Shown: piece after piece, positions 25,136-34,762 of the stretch
Layout: every line of letters starts with the position of its first letter
How positions within the stretch are numbered: the first letter of the stretch is position 1
From: Paenibacillus helianthi
GTDB taxonomy: Bacteria; Bacillota; Bacilli; Paenibacillales; Paenibacillaceae
Assembly (NCBI RefSeq): GCF_001909055.1
Contig: NZ_LVWI01000025.1
Location: forward strand, 62,001-126,000
DNA length: 64,000 nt
Direction: 5' to 3'
Notes under the pieces: generated by a model
Told to the model about the DNA's origin: nothing
The model's database searches: none
The model's input: the letters and a program-made list of their open reading frames with translations, nothing else
Translations under genes and position numbers: made by a program

Positions 25136-26279
25136 GGATCTCCGTCCTTCCCAGCACCCGGCCCTTCATGGTGATCAGCACCATCTCCACCGTCATGCCG
25201 CCATGCACATGCTCCAGACAATGCCTGCAGGCATGCAGGCACAGCTGCTCAAAAAAAACGCCATTCCCGGCCTCCGTCATGTAGTCCACAACCTGTGAGG
25301 CTGTATTGGCTCCGGCAATCTCCGCTACCTGTCCGCAATCTGCCCCCGACTCCGCTGCAATCCTGGCCAGAAAACTGAAGTCCACCGGAGCATGTTTGGA
25401 ATGAATCAGCATGGCGCCCTGCGCGACCTTCGAATACTTGCCTGCCATTCCTACCAGCGTAACTTTGCGGATTCCGAAGGCCTTGGCGTGTTCCAGCGAG
25501 TAGCCGACATATTCCCCCATCTGGATAAAAGCTTCCTCCGGAAGCGCTTCGAACATCGCCATAGCATATTTCTCACTGCTGCCGCCGGTGGTCAAAATAA
25601 TCTGTTGGTTCCCCATTGCCGCAGCGACTGAAATCGCCTGCACCACGCTCGCCTTATAGGCTTCGGTGGAGAACGGCGTTACCACGCCGCGCGTACCCAG
25701 GATGGAAATGCCGCCGAGGATGCCAAGCCGGGGATTTAACGTTTTCAGTGCAATGGCTTCGCCTTCCGGCACACTGATGACCACCCGCAGCCCCCGGGCG
25801 GCGCCATGCTCCTCAAGCACCTCGGATACCTCCTCCAGGATCATGCGCCGGGGCACCGGATTAATCGCTGCTTCCCCAACCGGCACCGGCAATCCCGGCT
25901 TGGTCACTCTCCCCACACCTTTGCCGCCATCTATCTCTACGCCAGGTATATCGCTCCAGCTTACAGCTGCCTCAATCCTGGCACGATGTGTCGCATCCGG
26001 GTCATCTCCGGCATCCTTTACGGTTGCACAGAATGCCGAGTCCATGCCGCTGCGACCGCCCCCCGTCAGCTCGAACGTATGCCGGAAACCGGCGGGCAAA
26101 CCAATCTCCACACGCTGAGGAACTTCGCCCGTAATCAGCAGAAGTGCTGCGCCTTTGGCGGCTGCGGCAGCACAGGCACCCGTCGTGTAGCCCCGGCGCA
26201 GCGCCGCCGGGGGGACACCATCCCCCAAATCCGCGCTGGGCTTACGGCCCTGCAAATCAAGTGACTCCTGTTGTCCCAT
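25128..26279 (-). CDS. cbiD: Cobalt-precorrin-5B C1-methyltransferase
   Basis: 383 residues. Begins, after a short lead, with LRRGYTTGACAAAAAKGAALLL, the CbiD signature; GKGVGRVTKPGLPVPVGEAAINPVPRRMI and GTRGVVTPFSTEAY are also typical. Transfers the C1 methyl group in the anaerobic route; the presence of cbiD and cbiG rather than cobG/cobF shows that the oxygen-independent pathway is used. 54 bases after cbiC, overlapping cbiET. Confidence 0.94.
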   Translation of the reverse strand: MGQQESLDLQGRKPSADLGDGVPPAALRRGYTTGACAAAAAKGAALLLITGEVPQRVEIGLPAGFRHTFELTGGGRSGMDSAFCATVKDAGDDPDATHRARIEAAVSWSDIPGVEIDGGKGVGRVTKPGLPVPVGEAAINPVPRRMILEEVSEVLEEHGAARGLRVVISVPEGEAIALKTLNPRLGILGGISILGTRGVVTPFSTEAYKASVVQAISVAAAMGNQQIILTTGGSSEKYAMAMFEALPEEAFIQMGEYVGYSLEHAKAFGIRKVTLVGMAGKYSKVAQGAMLIHSKHAPVDFSFLARIAAESGADCGQVAEIAGANTASQVVDYMTEAGNGVFFEQLCLHACRHCLEHVHGGMTVEMVLITMKGRVLGRTEIRG

Positions 26280-26333
26280 GAGCTGAATGCCCCCCTTTCT
26301 CTGCTGTTTTAGCGTATTTTCACCACCGCTCTA

Positions 26334-27005
26334 CTATCCCTGTTTCTGTGATTCTGCCGCTTGACGGACGGCCAGCAGGCTGAGTGCGTTGACTGCTGCA
26401 ACCACAACCGTACTGCCGCCCTTGCGTCCGATGTTAGTGATATAAGGAATATCCAGCTTGCGCAGCTCATCCTTCGACTCGGCAGCAGATACAAACCCGA
26501 CCGGCATGCCGATCACGAGTCCCGGTTGTGCAGCACCTTCTTTGATCAGACGGATCAATTCCAGCAGCGCCGTTGGTGCATTGCCAATCACATAGATCCC
26601 GCCAGGCGCTTCGGCGCAGGCTTTGCGGGTTGCGAGGATGGCGCGGGTTGTCCCTTCCGCCTTGGCAGCCTCAATCACATCCGGATCAGAGATATGTACC
26701 CGGACCTCGCCGCCGTATTTGTGAATCCGCTCCTTGGCAATCCCGGCTTCCACCATACGCACATCTGCAATAATGGGCTTCCCTTCCAACATAGCGGAAA
26801 TTCCCGCCTCCATCGCCCGGGGATGAAACACCAGACTCCGTCCCAGTTCAAAATCGGCAGAAGCATGAATAATCCGCTGCACGACCGGGTACTGTAGAGG
26901 GCTAAATTCATGCTCCCCCAGCTCCCGGGTAATCATCTGAAAGCTCAGGCTTTCTATTTCCTGCGGCTGGACCGTAAGCGGCTTAAAATCCGTGCCAAAC
27001 TCCAT
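26334..27005 (-). CDS. cbiC: Cobalt-precorrin-8 methylmutase
   Basis: 223 residues. Moves the methyl group from C11 to C12, giving cobyrinate. Motifs: VQRIIHASADFELGRSLVF (with the catalytic His), PIIADVRMVEAGI, AILATRKACAE, YVIGNAPTALLELI and GMPVGFVSAAESK. All match CbiC/CobH, at the usual length. Starts 9 bases after the stop of the precorrin-6A reductase gene. Confidence 0.95.
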   Translation of the reverse strand: MEFGTDFKPLTVQPQEIESLSFQMITRELGEHEFSPLQYPVVQRIIHASADFELGRSLVFHPRAMEAGISAMLEGKPIIADVRMVEAGIAKERIHKYGGEVRVHISDPDVIEAAKAEGTTRAILATRKACAEAPGGIYVIGNAPTALLELIRLIKEGAAQPGLVIGMPVGFVSAAESKDELRKLDIPYITNIGRKGGSTVVVAAVNALSLLAVRQAAESQKQG

Positions 27006-27014
27006 AGCTATCCC

Positions 27015-27794
27015 TCATTTCTTAATACAAGCTGTAACCGCGGAGACCATCTCTTCAAAGGACTGATACACCCGGCTGCTATCTCCAAAAACGGTTTGGG
27101 GGCGGGCAATCAAAATGACGCAGATTCCCATATCGAGCGCCGCATAAACCTTCTCATCGAGGGATCCTTCGGCGCCGCTCTCTTTTGTAACCATGACTTG
27201 TGTACCGTACTGTCTATACAATGCTTCGTTCAGTTCCCGTGAAAAGGGTCCCTGCAGTGCAATGATGTTGCGCTGCTCTATCCCAAGGGAGAGGCATTTC
27301 TGTATATTTTCCAGACAGGGCAGCAGTCTTACTGTCAGCCGGATCGCAGAATCACCCAGCAGCTGTTCTGTAAAAATCTCTAATGTTTTGCCGCCGGTAG
27401 TCAGCATAATAGAGCCTTCCAGCTGCTTGGCCCTGCGGGCAGCCTCTTCATAGGAATGCACAACAATCAATCGAGGATGCTTGTCATAACTGACGCTGCG
27501 CCGCTCATACCGCAGATAGGGTAGTCCTAGCGCAGCAGCAGCTCCCATCGCATGGTCATGTGCCTCCTGTGCAAAGGGATGGCTTGCATCGATGATGGCG
27601 CTGCAGCCGTTCTCCCGCAGACAGGCGATCATTCCTTGTTGATCCAGCCTTCCGACTCTGGCCGGAATGCCTGCTGCTTCAAGGCGTTCCGCACCGCTTG
27701 CCGTCACGACGGACGCCAGCAGCCTAAGCCCTTCACGGGTCAGGGTCAGCGCCAATTCACGGGCATCACTGGTTCCACACAGCATAAATATCAT
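27015..27794 (-). CDS. cbiJ: Cobalt-precorrin-6A reductase
   Basis: 259 residues, NAD(P)H-dependent reductase of the CobK/CbiJ family. N-terminal MIFMLCGTSDARELALTLTREG, then CSAIIDASHPFAQEAHDHAMGAAAALGLPYLRYERRS, TTGGKTLEIFTEQL, QGPFSRELNEAL and VTKESGAEGSLDEKVYAAL, all family signatures. Placed 5 bases after the stop of the CbiH-CbiX fusion gene; the ribosome binding site lies within that gene's end. Confidence 0.93.
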   Translation of the reverse strand: MIFMLCGTSDARELALTLTREGLRLLASVVTASGAERLEAAGIPARVGRLDQQGMIACLRENGCSAIIDASHPFAQEAHDHAMGAAAALGLPYLRYERRSVSYDKHPRLIVVHSYEEAARRAKQLEGSIMLTTGGKTLEIFTEQLLGDSAIRLTVRLLPCLENIQKCLSLGIEQRNIIALQGPFSRELNEALYRQYGTQVMVTKESGAEGSLDEKVYAALDMGICVILIARPQTVFGDSSRVYQSFEEMVSAVTACIKK

Positions 27795-27799
27795 CGCGG

Positions 27800-30412
27800 T
27801 CAGCGCGCCTTTGGAGCCGTTGCCGGGTGCAGCACATCCCGTGAAATATCAGACGGGGTCAGGGTACCCGTAGGCTCTTCAGCCGCAATTGCAGGTACAC
27901 CTACCGTTGTCTCATGGTTGTGGACATGATGATCTTGTGCGTGATCGTGCCCGTGATGTCCGCCATGATGCCCGTGACCGCATTCGTGCCCGTGACCGCA
28001 TTCGTGCCCGTGACCACATCCATGACCTTCTCCCCCATGGGAGCCGTGATTATGCCCCTCTTCACCGTGGTGGTGGTGGTGATGGTGGTGATGAATAGAT
28101 GCTTCATCGCGGTATTTGCAATTGTCGCAGTTGGCTGCGGTCCGGCCTGCTATGGTCTCATCAATCCGATCCAGCAGCATAGCGGACAGCAGCGGGTGTG
28201 AGCCTAGATAGCTCCCTGCCTCTACTTCAATCTCCGGATGAGCTTCGGCAAAATCGTTCACCGTTTCGCTGAACTGCTTCATCAGCACCCCAGTGAACAA
28301 TAAATACGGCAGCACGATGATTTTACGCGCTCCAAGTGCCAGGCACCGTTCCAACCCTGCGTTCAGCGAAGGCTTGGCCATGGCAATAAAGCAGGCCTCG
28401 ACGCTTTTATAGGAAGTTCTTTCCCAGAGCATCCGTGTAAGTTTACAGAGGTCACTGTTCGCATCCGGGTCACTACCTCCCCGGCCCATGATCAGCACAA
28501 TGGTGTCTTCATCCGGTACCTTGGCCTCTTCCTCTAACAGTGCAGCCGCCGTCTCCAGCCGTGCAGATGCCTGCGGCCGCGACAACGGCATAGCCCCGGC
28601 GATGCGGTCCATTAGAATATCTACTGCTCTCTCCTGCACGCCAATCGGTCGGCCATAGATAAATTCCACACCCGGATATTTCAGCTTTGCTTGATCCAGA
28701 GCCATCGGAATATCCAGCTTGGAATGTCCCGCCGCGAACAAAATAATCGGCACCACATAGACCTTACCGGCTCCTCCACGCACACATTGATCTATCCCTT
28801 CGGAAATGGATGGGGCCGACAACTCGATAAAGCAGGTTTCAATCGTAAGCTCCGGCCTCCGGGCAGCCAGCAAGCTGCTGAAACTCCGCAGCTCCTCATT
28901 CCCCTCTTCCACACGGCTGCCATGTCCTACTAACAGCACAGCCGTTCTCCGGTGGGCACTTTCCGGGTTCTGCAGATGCTTGTGTTCAGCATGCAGTATG
29001 CTCTTCGAACTTGTGAAGTTCACAGCAATTCCCCGGCCCATCCGCTCAAAAAAAGTATAAAACCGCTCATTCGGATAGCCTTGCGCACAGTATTGTTCCA
29101 CAACCGCTGTTACAGCGGCTATCGCTTCCTCTTCGTTCATTCCCTCACGGACCCGTGTGCCCGCATGTGCGGCACGTCCGGATTTTTTGCCGCCAAGGTA
29201 CAGTTCAAAGCTTCCTTTGGAATAGATAAGGCCGATATCCTCCAGCACCGCTGAGTTGCACGCCATCCCGCAGCCAGTTACGCTGATCTGCAGTTCTCTA
29301 GGCGTAGACCGGCCGTTCAGCTGTTGAAATAACCGTTCTGCCGCTGCCCGGGCACCTTCTTTTCTCAAGTCACAAAAGCCACAGGTTTTCACCTTCACGT
29401 AGTCGCCCGGAGGCGATTCGTTTAGCCCTACCGCTGCGGGCTCATTGACTTCCGGTGGATACCCGACGTTCAGCACCGCTCCCGCGTTCACTGCATCCGT
29501 TTCACGTTCTGCTTGCACTTTCAGTACCGGACCAGCCAAGGTCTGCCCAGTAGTGGAAGCTTCACCGCCTGCCAGTGCCGCCGCCAGCGACCAAGGCTCC
29601 GCTGAGGTCCGCAGCCGTTCATGCGGCTTCAATACCTGCGTATCTGCGCCTAGGCTATACTTGCGCCCGTAGCCGCGCGGTGTAACCAGGAGGCCTTCAT
29701 AGACTATTGTGGCGGAATTCCCGACGATCACCGTCGAGAGCATGCCGATCTCATGATTCAGCATATCCTGAAGCGTCGTGACGATGGTCTGCTGCCGGTC
29801 ACGGTAGGCACTTTTTACGATACCAACCGGAGTGGCAGGATCCCGGTAGCGGAGCAGAATCTGGCGGGCCTCTTCAATCTGGCGTGTACGCTTCCCGCTG
29901 CGCGGATTGTAAAAGGCAATTACGAAGTCCGCGGCTCCCGCCGCTTCTACACGTGCCGCAATGCTCTCCCAAGGCGTAAGATGATCACTCAGGCTGATCG
30001 TGCAGGAATCGTGCATAATCGGTGCCCCTAGCAGTGAGGAGCAGGATTGAATGGCCGATATCCCTGGAATCACTTCGACCTTTACACCAGTGTCGGGGGT
30101 CCAGCCCCGTTCGATCAGCACTTCGTAGACCAGCCCCGCCATTCCATATACACCCGCGTCTCCGCTGGAGATGACCGCAATGGTCTGCCCGGCTTCGGCC
30201 CGGCGAACCGCTTCCTGGGCCCGGCTGACCTCCTCGGTCATGCCTGTACCGACAACTTCCTGATGACGCAGCAGCGGCCGGATCAAGTCCACATAAGTGC
30301 TGTAGCCGATCACGGCCTCACTTTCTTCCAGTGCTGCCAAAGCGCAGCCTGTAATATGCTCCATAGCACCGGGCCCAAAGCCGATAATCAGCAGCTTTCC
30401 TAGTTTGCTCAT
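27800..30412 (-). CDS. CbiH / Fe-S domain / double CbiX / His-rich tail fusion protein
   Basis: 870 residues with four modules. (1) About 1-250: cobalt-precorrin-3B C17-methyltransferase CbiH (LLIIGFGPGAMEHITGCA, VISSGDAGVYGMAG, VIPGISAIQSCSSLLGAP, FVIAFYNPRSGKR). (2) About 345-480: half of a sulfite/nitrite-reductase fold with TCGFCDLR and ISVTGCGMACN, giving Cys pairs CxxC and CxxxC for a 4Fe-4S cluster, as in Bacillus megaterium CbiH60. (3) About 490-760: two CbiX cobaltochelatase repeats (VLLVGHGSRVEEGN and VLIMGRGGSDPDAN; the second has GR in place of GH). (4) Cys762-x2-Cys765, then nine consecutive His from 774 and 28 His in 60 residues, followed by 37 other residues. B. megaterium CbiX also has a Cys motif and His-rich region, but as a separate protein. 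Expected work: insert cobalt into sirohydrochlorin and contract the ring. Start has GGGGGAAC upstream. Confidence 0.93.
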   Translation of the reverse strand: MSKLGKLLIIGFGPGAMEHITGCALAALEESEAVIGYSTYVDLIRPLLRHQEVVGTGMTEEVSRAQEAVRRAEAGQTIAVISSGDAGVYGMAGLVYEVLIERGWTPDTGVKVEVIPGISAIQSCSSLLGAPIMHDSCTISLSDHLTPWESIAARVEAAGAADFVIAFYNPRSGKRTRQIEEARQILLRYRDPATPVGIVKSAYRDRQQTIVTTLQDMLNHEIGMLSTVIVGNSATIVYEGLLVTPRGYGRKYSLGADTQVLKPHERLRTSAEPWSLAAALAGGEASTTGQTLAGPVLKVQAERETDAVNAGAVLNVGYPPEVNEPAAVGLNESPPGDYVKVKTCGFCDLRKEGARAAAERLFQQLNGRSTPRELQISVTGCGMACNSAVLEDIGLIYSKGSFELYLGGKKSGRAAHAGTRVREGMNEEEAIAAVTAVVEQYCAQGYPNERFYTFFERMGRGIAVNFTSSKSILHAEHKHLQNPESAHRRTAVLLVGHGSRVEEGNEELRSFSSLLAARRPELTIETCFIELSAPSISEGIDQCVRGGAGKVYVVPIILFAAGHSKLDIPMALDQAKLKYPGVEFIYGRPIGVQERAVDILMDRIAGAMPLSRPQASARLETAAALLEEEAKVPDEDTIVLIMGRGGSDPDANSDLCKLTRMLWERTSYKSVEACFIAMAKPSLNAGLERCLALGARKIIVLPYLLFTGVLMKQFSETVNDFAEAHPEIEVEAGSYLGSHPLLSAMLLDRIDETIAGRTAANCDNCKYRDEASIHHHHHHHHHGEEGHNHGSHGGEGHGCGHGHECGHGHECGHGHHGGHHGHDHAQDHHVHNHETTVGVPAIAAEEPTGTLTPSDISRDVLHPATAPKAR

Positions 30413-30517
30413 TCTTGTTCCCCCGTTCGTGTGTAATGCTATTCAACTGCTTCCTCTATGGCCTGCATCAGCGCATTAACCCGCACCGTAGTTCCTAACC
30501 AACCGGCTAGCCTGACA

Positions 30518-31375
30518 CTACCCGTCCATCCTTTCACCCAGCAGACTGCCAAGCAGCGCCTTGAAATCCCCGGCGTTCCGGGGAGCCGTGACTCCTTGCG
30601 TTACGTGCAGGGGCAGGCTGTGCCACAGCTCTGCCAGCAGCGGGAGCTCCAGGCCAATCGCCTGCAGAGTCTCCGGCCCCGCAAAAATATCATCCGGCGT
30701 TCCGGCAGCCCGGCAGGAGCCATGATCGAGCACGATGATCCAGTCCGCCCAGCGGTAAGCCAGATTCATATCATGCGTGACCATAACCACAGTTGTGCCC
30801 TTACGGTGTATACTGTCCAGGCCATCTAGAAGCTGTGCCTCGGACAGCGGGTCCAGGTAAGACGTTGGCTCGTCGAGTAAGATCAGCTCCGGTTCCATCG
30901 CTAACACGCCTGCAAGCGCTGTGCGCTTTTTCTGGCCCAGGCTGAGCTGATGGATGGGTTTATCCTTTAGAGCAGTAAGGTTCAATTGCTCCAGAACGGC
31001 AGCACAACGTGATTCAATTTCCTTCTCATCCATACCGGTGCCCCGCAGCCCGAAGGAGATATCCTCCATTGGCGTGCTCAAGATCAGCTGCTGCTCAGGG
31101 TCCTGAAAGACCAGACCGACTCTGCGGCGCAGGGCGGCCAGTTCTTTTTTGGCGTAAGATACAGGCAGTCCCGCCTGCAGCAGCGTACCCATTTGCGGCC
31201 GCAGTAGGCCTACCGCATGGAGAAATAACGTTGATTTGCCGGAACCGTTATGTCCAAGCAAGGCTGTTTTACAGCCCTTCGGGATAGCTACGGTCAACCC
31301 CCGGAGTGCAGGCTCCATCGTGTCCGGATAATGAAATACAACATCTTCAAAGGCCAAACTGTAATCTATGTTCAT
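30518..31375 (-). CDS. cbiO: Cobalt ECF transporter ATPase
   Basis: 285 residues, ABC ATPase that energises cobalt uptake with CbiM, CbiN and CbiQ. Walker A GHNGSGKST (41-49), Q-loop VFQDPEQQL, signature LSLGQKKRTALAG, Walker B LILLDEPTSYLDP and switch VTHDMN. The C-terminal ~60 residues form an additional small domain. Starts 51 bases after cbiQ; 105 bases separate it from the next gene. That gap holds no convincing gene. Confidence 0.94.
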   Translation of the reverse strand: MNIDYSLAFEDVVFHYPDTMEPALRGLTVAIPKGCKTALLGHNGSGKSTLFLHAVGLLRPQMGTLLQAGLPVSYAKKELAALRRRVGLVFQDPEQQLILSTPMEDISFGLRGTGMDEKEIESRCAAVLEQLNLTALKDKPIHQLSLGQKKRTALAGVLAMEPELILLDEPTSYLDPLSEAQLLDGLDSIHRKGTTVVMVTHDMNLAYRWADWIIVLDHGSCRAAGTPDDIFAGPETLQAIGLELPLLAELWHSLPLHVTQGVTAPRNAGDFKALLGSLLGERMDG

Positions 31376-31426
31376 GTGGCTCCTCTTCTCCAGGCGGCTT
31401 CACTTCATGGATCATCATCTTTCGCA

Positions 31427-32215
31427 TCAAGCCCATAGCAGGCACAGTTGTGCAGCCACCAGGAGCGCGATTCCGGCATAGGCTTCAAAGGCAAACCTTC
31501 GCGGCACTGTGCGCTTCACATAGGGCGGTAAAAGAATCTCCCCGGTAAATCCCCGGGTTGCCAGCCCCTGCGACAGCCCATAGTACCGGTGCATGGTGTT
31601 TGCGAACAGTGAAGCTGCCATACTTGCAGCCTCCCGCAGCTTCGCCCTGAAGCCCCTTTGACCGCCACGCAGGCGCCTGGCCAGATGCAGTCCATGGGCT
31701 GTGTCATCCAGCAGGAACAGGAAGCGGTACATAATCAGCATCAGTTCCAGCACAATCTGCGGCATCCACAGCCGGCGGAGCACCTGCAGCAGCTCGCCGA
31801 ACGGTGTCGTCAGTATAATGAACAGGCAGCAGGCCAGGCAGGCTGACACCCGGGCCAGCAGCAGCACAGCCCGCATTCCCCCTGCCGGGGTCATGTACAG
31901 AACCCGGGACATGCCTGGAATCTGCAGATGCCAAGAAGCCTCTCCGGCAGCCGGATGGCCGAACTCCACCAGCAATGCCGGCAGGCTGAGGCCGAAGAAC
32001 AACAACGCTGTGCCGACAAGAAGGCCATAAGCGCGCGGGGGGATTTTGGCGTAGAGAAGACACCACCGCATCATCCAGAGTGCAATAAGCATCTGAAGCA
32101 CCGGATGCAGCACATAAGCGAGTATGAACATAACTGCCGCAAAAAGGCTCTTCCACATCGGGGACAGCTGCCTCAGGGCATTGTTACAGGATAACGCATC
32201 CATTCTTCTAATCAT
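31427..32215 (-). CDS. cbiQ: Cobalt ECF transporter transmembrane subunit
   Basis: 262 residues, EcfT-type T-component. Several hydrophobic helices (LFAAVMFILAYVLHPVLQMLIALWMM, YGLLVGTALLFFGLSL, LLLARVSACLACCLFIILTTPFG) and the coupling motifs RLWMPQIVLELMLIMYRFLFLL and SQGLATRGFTGE (an Ala-Arg-Gly coupling helix that touches CbiO). Its start overlaps cbiN by 8 bases; an internal ATG at 32203 (MDALSCNN) is an equally possible start. Confidence 0.92.
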   Translation of the reverse strand: MIRRMDALSCNNALRQLSPMWKSLFAAVMFILAYVLHPVLQMLIALWMMRWCLLYAKIPPRAYGLLVGTALLFFGLSLPALLVEFGHPAAGEASWHLQIPGMSRVLYMTPAGGMRAVLLLARVSACLACCLFIILTTPFGELLQVLRRLWMPQIVLELMLIMYRFLFLLDDTAHGLHLARRLRGGQRGFRAKLREAASMAASLFANTMHRYYGLSQGLATRGFTGEILLPPYVKRTVPRRFAFEAYAGIALLVAAQLCLLWA

Positions 32216-32513
32216 TCAACTTCTGCCGGTTCTGCTGGTTCTGCCGTTCCTGTCTTCCCCTCAAGAGACCCAGCGTATAGCCGATCACTCCTGCACCAAG
32301 GGCTGCCTGCAGCGCGAACAGCATGCTCTCCGTCTCACCCGGCAGCTCAGCCAGCGGTTTGAACCAGGGCTTGTATGTGGGATCAATCTCCGTGATTGCA
32401 CTCTCGGCTGCGTCATCGGCTCCGCCGAAATCCCCGTTCACGAGCAGAAGCGGCAGGACCACCAGCAGAATCACTGCGAGCAGCATCAACAGGTTTCTCC
32501 ATTTGTTCTTCAC
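32208..32513 (-). CDS. cbiN: Cobalt ECF transporter auxiliary subunit
   Basis: 101 residues. One N-terminal helix ([19 protein letters not shown]), the extracytoplasmic loop [29 protein letters not shown] (FGGADD and YxPW are CbiN hallmarks), and a second helix ([23 protein letters not shown]). It is the CbiM partner needed for substrate capture. The ATG overlaps the cbiM stop by 4 bases. Confidence 0.94.
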   Translation of the reverse strand: MKNKWRNLLMLLAVILLVVLPLLLVNGDFGGADDAAESAITEIDPTYKPWFKPLAELPGETESMLFALQAALGAGVIGYTLGLLRGRQERQNQQNRQKLND

Positions 32514-33277
32514 CGTTCGCCGCCTCCCCCGGCTGCACGTTTGAGCAGTGACAGCTCCTGCGGACTGTATGCCTTCAGCCAGTTCCAGAGCAGCACGGTC
32601 AAGAGTCCTTCGCTGACTGCCAGCGGAATCTGGGTCACGGCAAATATACCGCCAAATTTAGCAAAGGAAGCCAGCACGCCGCCATCTGCCGACGGAAAAG
32701 CCGCCGCAAGCTGAAAGGAAGTGACGACATAAGTCATCAGATCCGCTACTGCAGCCGCACAGAACACTGCCAGCTTTTCCCGTCCATTCAGTTTCATGAT
32801 CAGCCTATAGGCCGCATAACCGGCAAAAGGTCCGGCCACCGCCATGGAGAAGGCGTTCGCGCCAAGTGTAGTAATTCCGCCGTGCGCCAGCAGCAGTGCC
32901 TGGAACAACAGCACAACCGATCCGATCACGCTCATCGGCAGCGGCCCCAGCATCACAGCGCCAAGTCCCGTCCCTGTAGGATGGGAGCTGCTTCCGGTTA
33001 CCGACGGCATTTTGAGGGCGGACAGCACAAATGTGAAGGCACCCGACAGACCCATCAGCAGCTTCAGCTCGGGATTGTCCCGGGTGATTCGGGTAAGCTT
33101 ACGGACTCCAAGCAAAAAGAATGGCAGAAAAGCCACCCACCAGAACAACGCCCATCCTACCGGTAAAAATCCCTCCATAATGTGCATCGCTTCAGCTGTG
33201 CCCGGTTCATTCAGCAACAAATAAACGGCAAATACACAGACCAGCGCTGCAAAGCGCCAAAAACTGCGTTTATCCAT
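32510..33277 (-). CDS. cbiM: Cobalt ECF transporter substrate-binding membrane subunit
   Basis: 255 residues from ATG 33277 ([12 protein letters not shown]); GGAGG lies 7 bases before it, inside the longer possible frame, which is why the longer form (ATG-like start at 33310) is rejected. An N-terminal signal-like helix is cleaved so that [17 protein letters not shown] exposes the Met-His-Ile start that binds Co2+. [15 protein letters not shown] and the helices after it are typical. First gene of the operon, 64 bases after the riboswitch terminator. Confidence 0.94.
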   Translation of the reverse strand: MDKRSFWRFAALVCVFAVYLLLNEPGTAEAMHIMEGFLPVGWALFWWVAFLPFFLLGVRKLTRITRDNPELKLLMGLSGAFTFVLSALKMPSVTGSSSHPTGTGLGAVMLGPLPMSVIGSVVLLFQALLLAHGGITTLGANAFSMAVAGPFAGYAAYRLIMKLNGREKLAVFCAAAVADLMTYVVTSFQLAAAFPSADGGVLASFAKFGGIFAVTQIPLAVSEGLLTVLLWNWLKAYSPQELSLLKRAAGGGGER

Positions 33278-33340
33278 TCTTAAACCTCCATCCTTAATTC
33301 TGATAAGCATGAAACATGTACATTCTTACCTTTCAAACCA

Positions 33341-33658
33341 AAAACTCCCGCCCTGAGGGGGTGGGAGTTATATGTACGTGTTCAGATCACAAAGAGAAGG
33401 CTGCTCCGCCGCCAAAACAAGCAGCGCACCCCCATCTGATCATCCGTTCGTACACCGCTCCTATCCGCGTAGAGTCGTGTGTGCGCAAACAAGGTAGGTC
33501 TCCTGGCTCGGGATCACAGCATGGCTTTCGTCTTCCCCGGAGTTATCACCGAGTGACCTTTTGAAAGCCTGCTCTTCCTTACAGTGGCGGGACCGCTCGG
33601 GAGTTGCACCCGATTCCCTGTTATCCCTTGATATACAATCAAAGGCACCTTGTTTCGT
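33341..33658 (-). promoter_or_regulatory. Cobalamin riboswitch with terminator, head of the cbi operon
   Basis: Minus strand: AAGGTGCC near 33650, then GGGAATCGGGTGCAACTCCC, GCGGTCCCGCCACTGTAA, and the B12 box GAGCCAGGAGACCTACC (about 33494-33513). A terminator follows at 33344-33368 (CTCCCACCC-cctca-GGGCGGGAG, then TTTTT). Adenosylcobalamin should shut down both cobalt uptake and ring synthesis, all 14 kb of the operon. Confidence 0.96.
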
Positions 33659-33792
33659 CGCTGATTCATCCTGTACATCATAGCGGACATCGCTCACACA
33701 TGTCTGTGATAAAAGTGCAGCCGCAGGAAGCTTGTAAGAATGCCACTTGAGTAATATAATTATTAACTATAATCCTGAATCGGAGGCTTTTC

Positions 33793-34731
33793 ATGAAACT
33801 TGATCTAACTGAAGAATCCCTGCCGGTGTACGAAGCATTATCCAGCTCTGTACGCCTGCATATGCTCCGTCTGCTCGCCGTTCAGCCCATGAATGTCAAG
33901 GAATTAGCCGGTTCGGTCAAACTCAGCAGTGCGATCATGACTATGCATGTGCGTAAGCTGGAAGCCGCCGGGCTGATCCGCACCCATATGGCTCCCGGAC
34001 GGAGCGGCCTGCAGAAGATCTGCACGATTGCCGTGGACCATGCTGAGATTCTGTTCCCGGGCCAAGACAAAACGGAGCGAAAAAGCCACCGGAATGAGAT
34101 TCCGGTCGGGCATTATTCGAATTTCCAGATCGAACCGACCTGTGGACTGGCTACGACCGAGCAAGTCATCGGCAACTTTGACGATCCGCGTTATTTCTGG
34201 GATCTGGAGCGGATGAATGCCGGTATTCTCTGGTTTGGCAAAGGGTATGTCGAATATAAAATCCCCAACTTTCTGCTGTCCAGCCAGCAGCCCGAGGAAC
34301 TGGTTATAACGATGGAGATTGCCTCAGAAGCGCCGTCCATTAATAACAATTGGCCTTCGGACATCACCTTCACCCTGAACGGGCACAAACTTGGCTTTTG
34401 GACCAGTCCCGGCGATTACGGAGACAGACAGGGCAAATATACACCCTCCTGGTGGCCTGCACTCACCAATCAATATGGATTGCTCAAGCAGCTGAGGGTT
34501 ACGCCCAAGGGCACTTTTATGGATGGTCATAAACTGTCTGAGGTTACGCTTGACCAGGTGGGCATTCGCAGCAAACAATGGACGTTCATGCTTTCAGTGG
34601 AAGAAGACGCCGAGCATATCGGGGGCCTTACCCTGTTCGGCAAAGGGTTTGGCAATTATAACGAAGACATGCTGGTTGATCTATACTATACAGATATGCC
34701 GGATAGCAGTGAGGCGGCTGGATCTGCTTAA
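33793..34731 (+). CDS. ArsR-family transcriptional regulator with large C-terminal domain
   Basis: 312 residues. The N-terminal winged helix (about 12-85: VYEALSSSVRLHMLRLLAVQPMNVKELAGSVKLSSAIMTMHVRKLEAAGLI) is of the ArsR type. No metal-binding Cys cluster (CVC) is present. The remaining ~215 residues are a beta-rich domain (FGKGYVEYKIPNFLL, EELVITMEIASEAP, LGFWTSPGDYGDRQGKYTPSWW) without a family I can name; its aromatic-rich loops suggest ligand (perhaps sugar) sensing. It faces an arabinofuranosidase gene with only DUF6171 between, and I infer that it controls that gene. Ribosome binding site CGGAGG. Confidence 0.82.
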   Translation: MKLDLTEESLPVYEALSSSVRLHMLRLLAVQPMNVKELAGSVKLSSAIMTMHVRKLEAAGLIRTHMAPGRSGLQKICTIAVDHAEILFPGQDKTERKSHRNEIPVGHYSNFQIEPTCGLATTEQVIGNFDDPRYFWDLERMNAGILWFGKGYVEYKIPNFLLSSQQPEELVITMEIASEAPSINNNWPSDITFTLNGHKLGFWTSPGDYGDRQGKYTPSWWPALTNQYGLLKQLRVTPKGTFMDGHKLSEVTLDQVGIRSKQWTFMLSVEEDAEHIGGLTLFGKGFGNYNEDMLVDLYYTDMPDSSEAAGSA

Positions 34732-34762
34732 GCCTGCTTATACGTGAGTGAACAAAAATAAG

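Noticed and set aside
27889..28098. Tandem DNA repeats in the His-rich coding part, considered as a CRISPR or satellite array
   Set aside because: The 18-base near-repeats encode Gly-His-Gly-His-Glu-Cys units of the fusion protein; there are no spacers.
30430..30535. Short minus-strand frame in the gap after cbiO (about 32 residues ending MQAIEEAVE)
   Set aside because: Starts inside cbiO by GTG without a good ribosome binding site, and has no family features.
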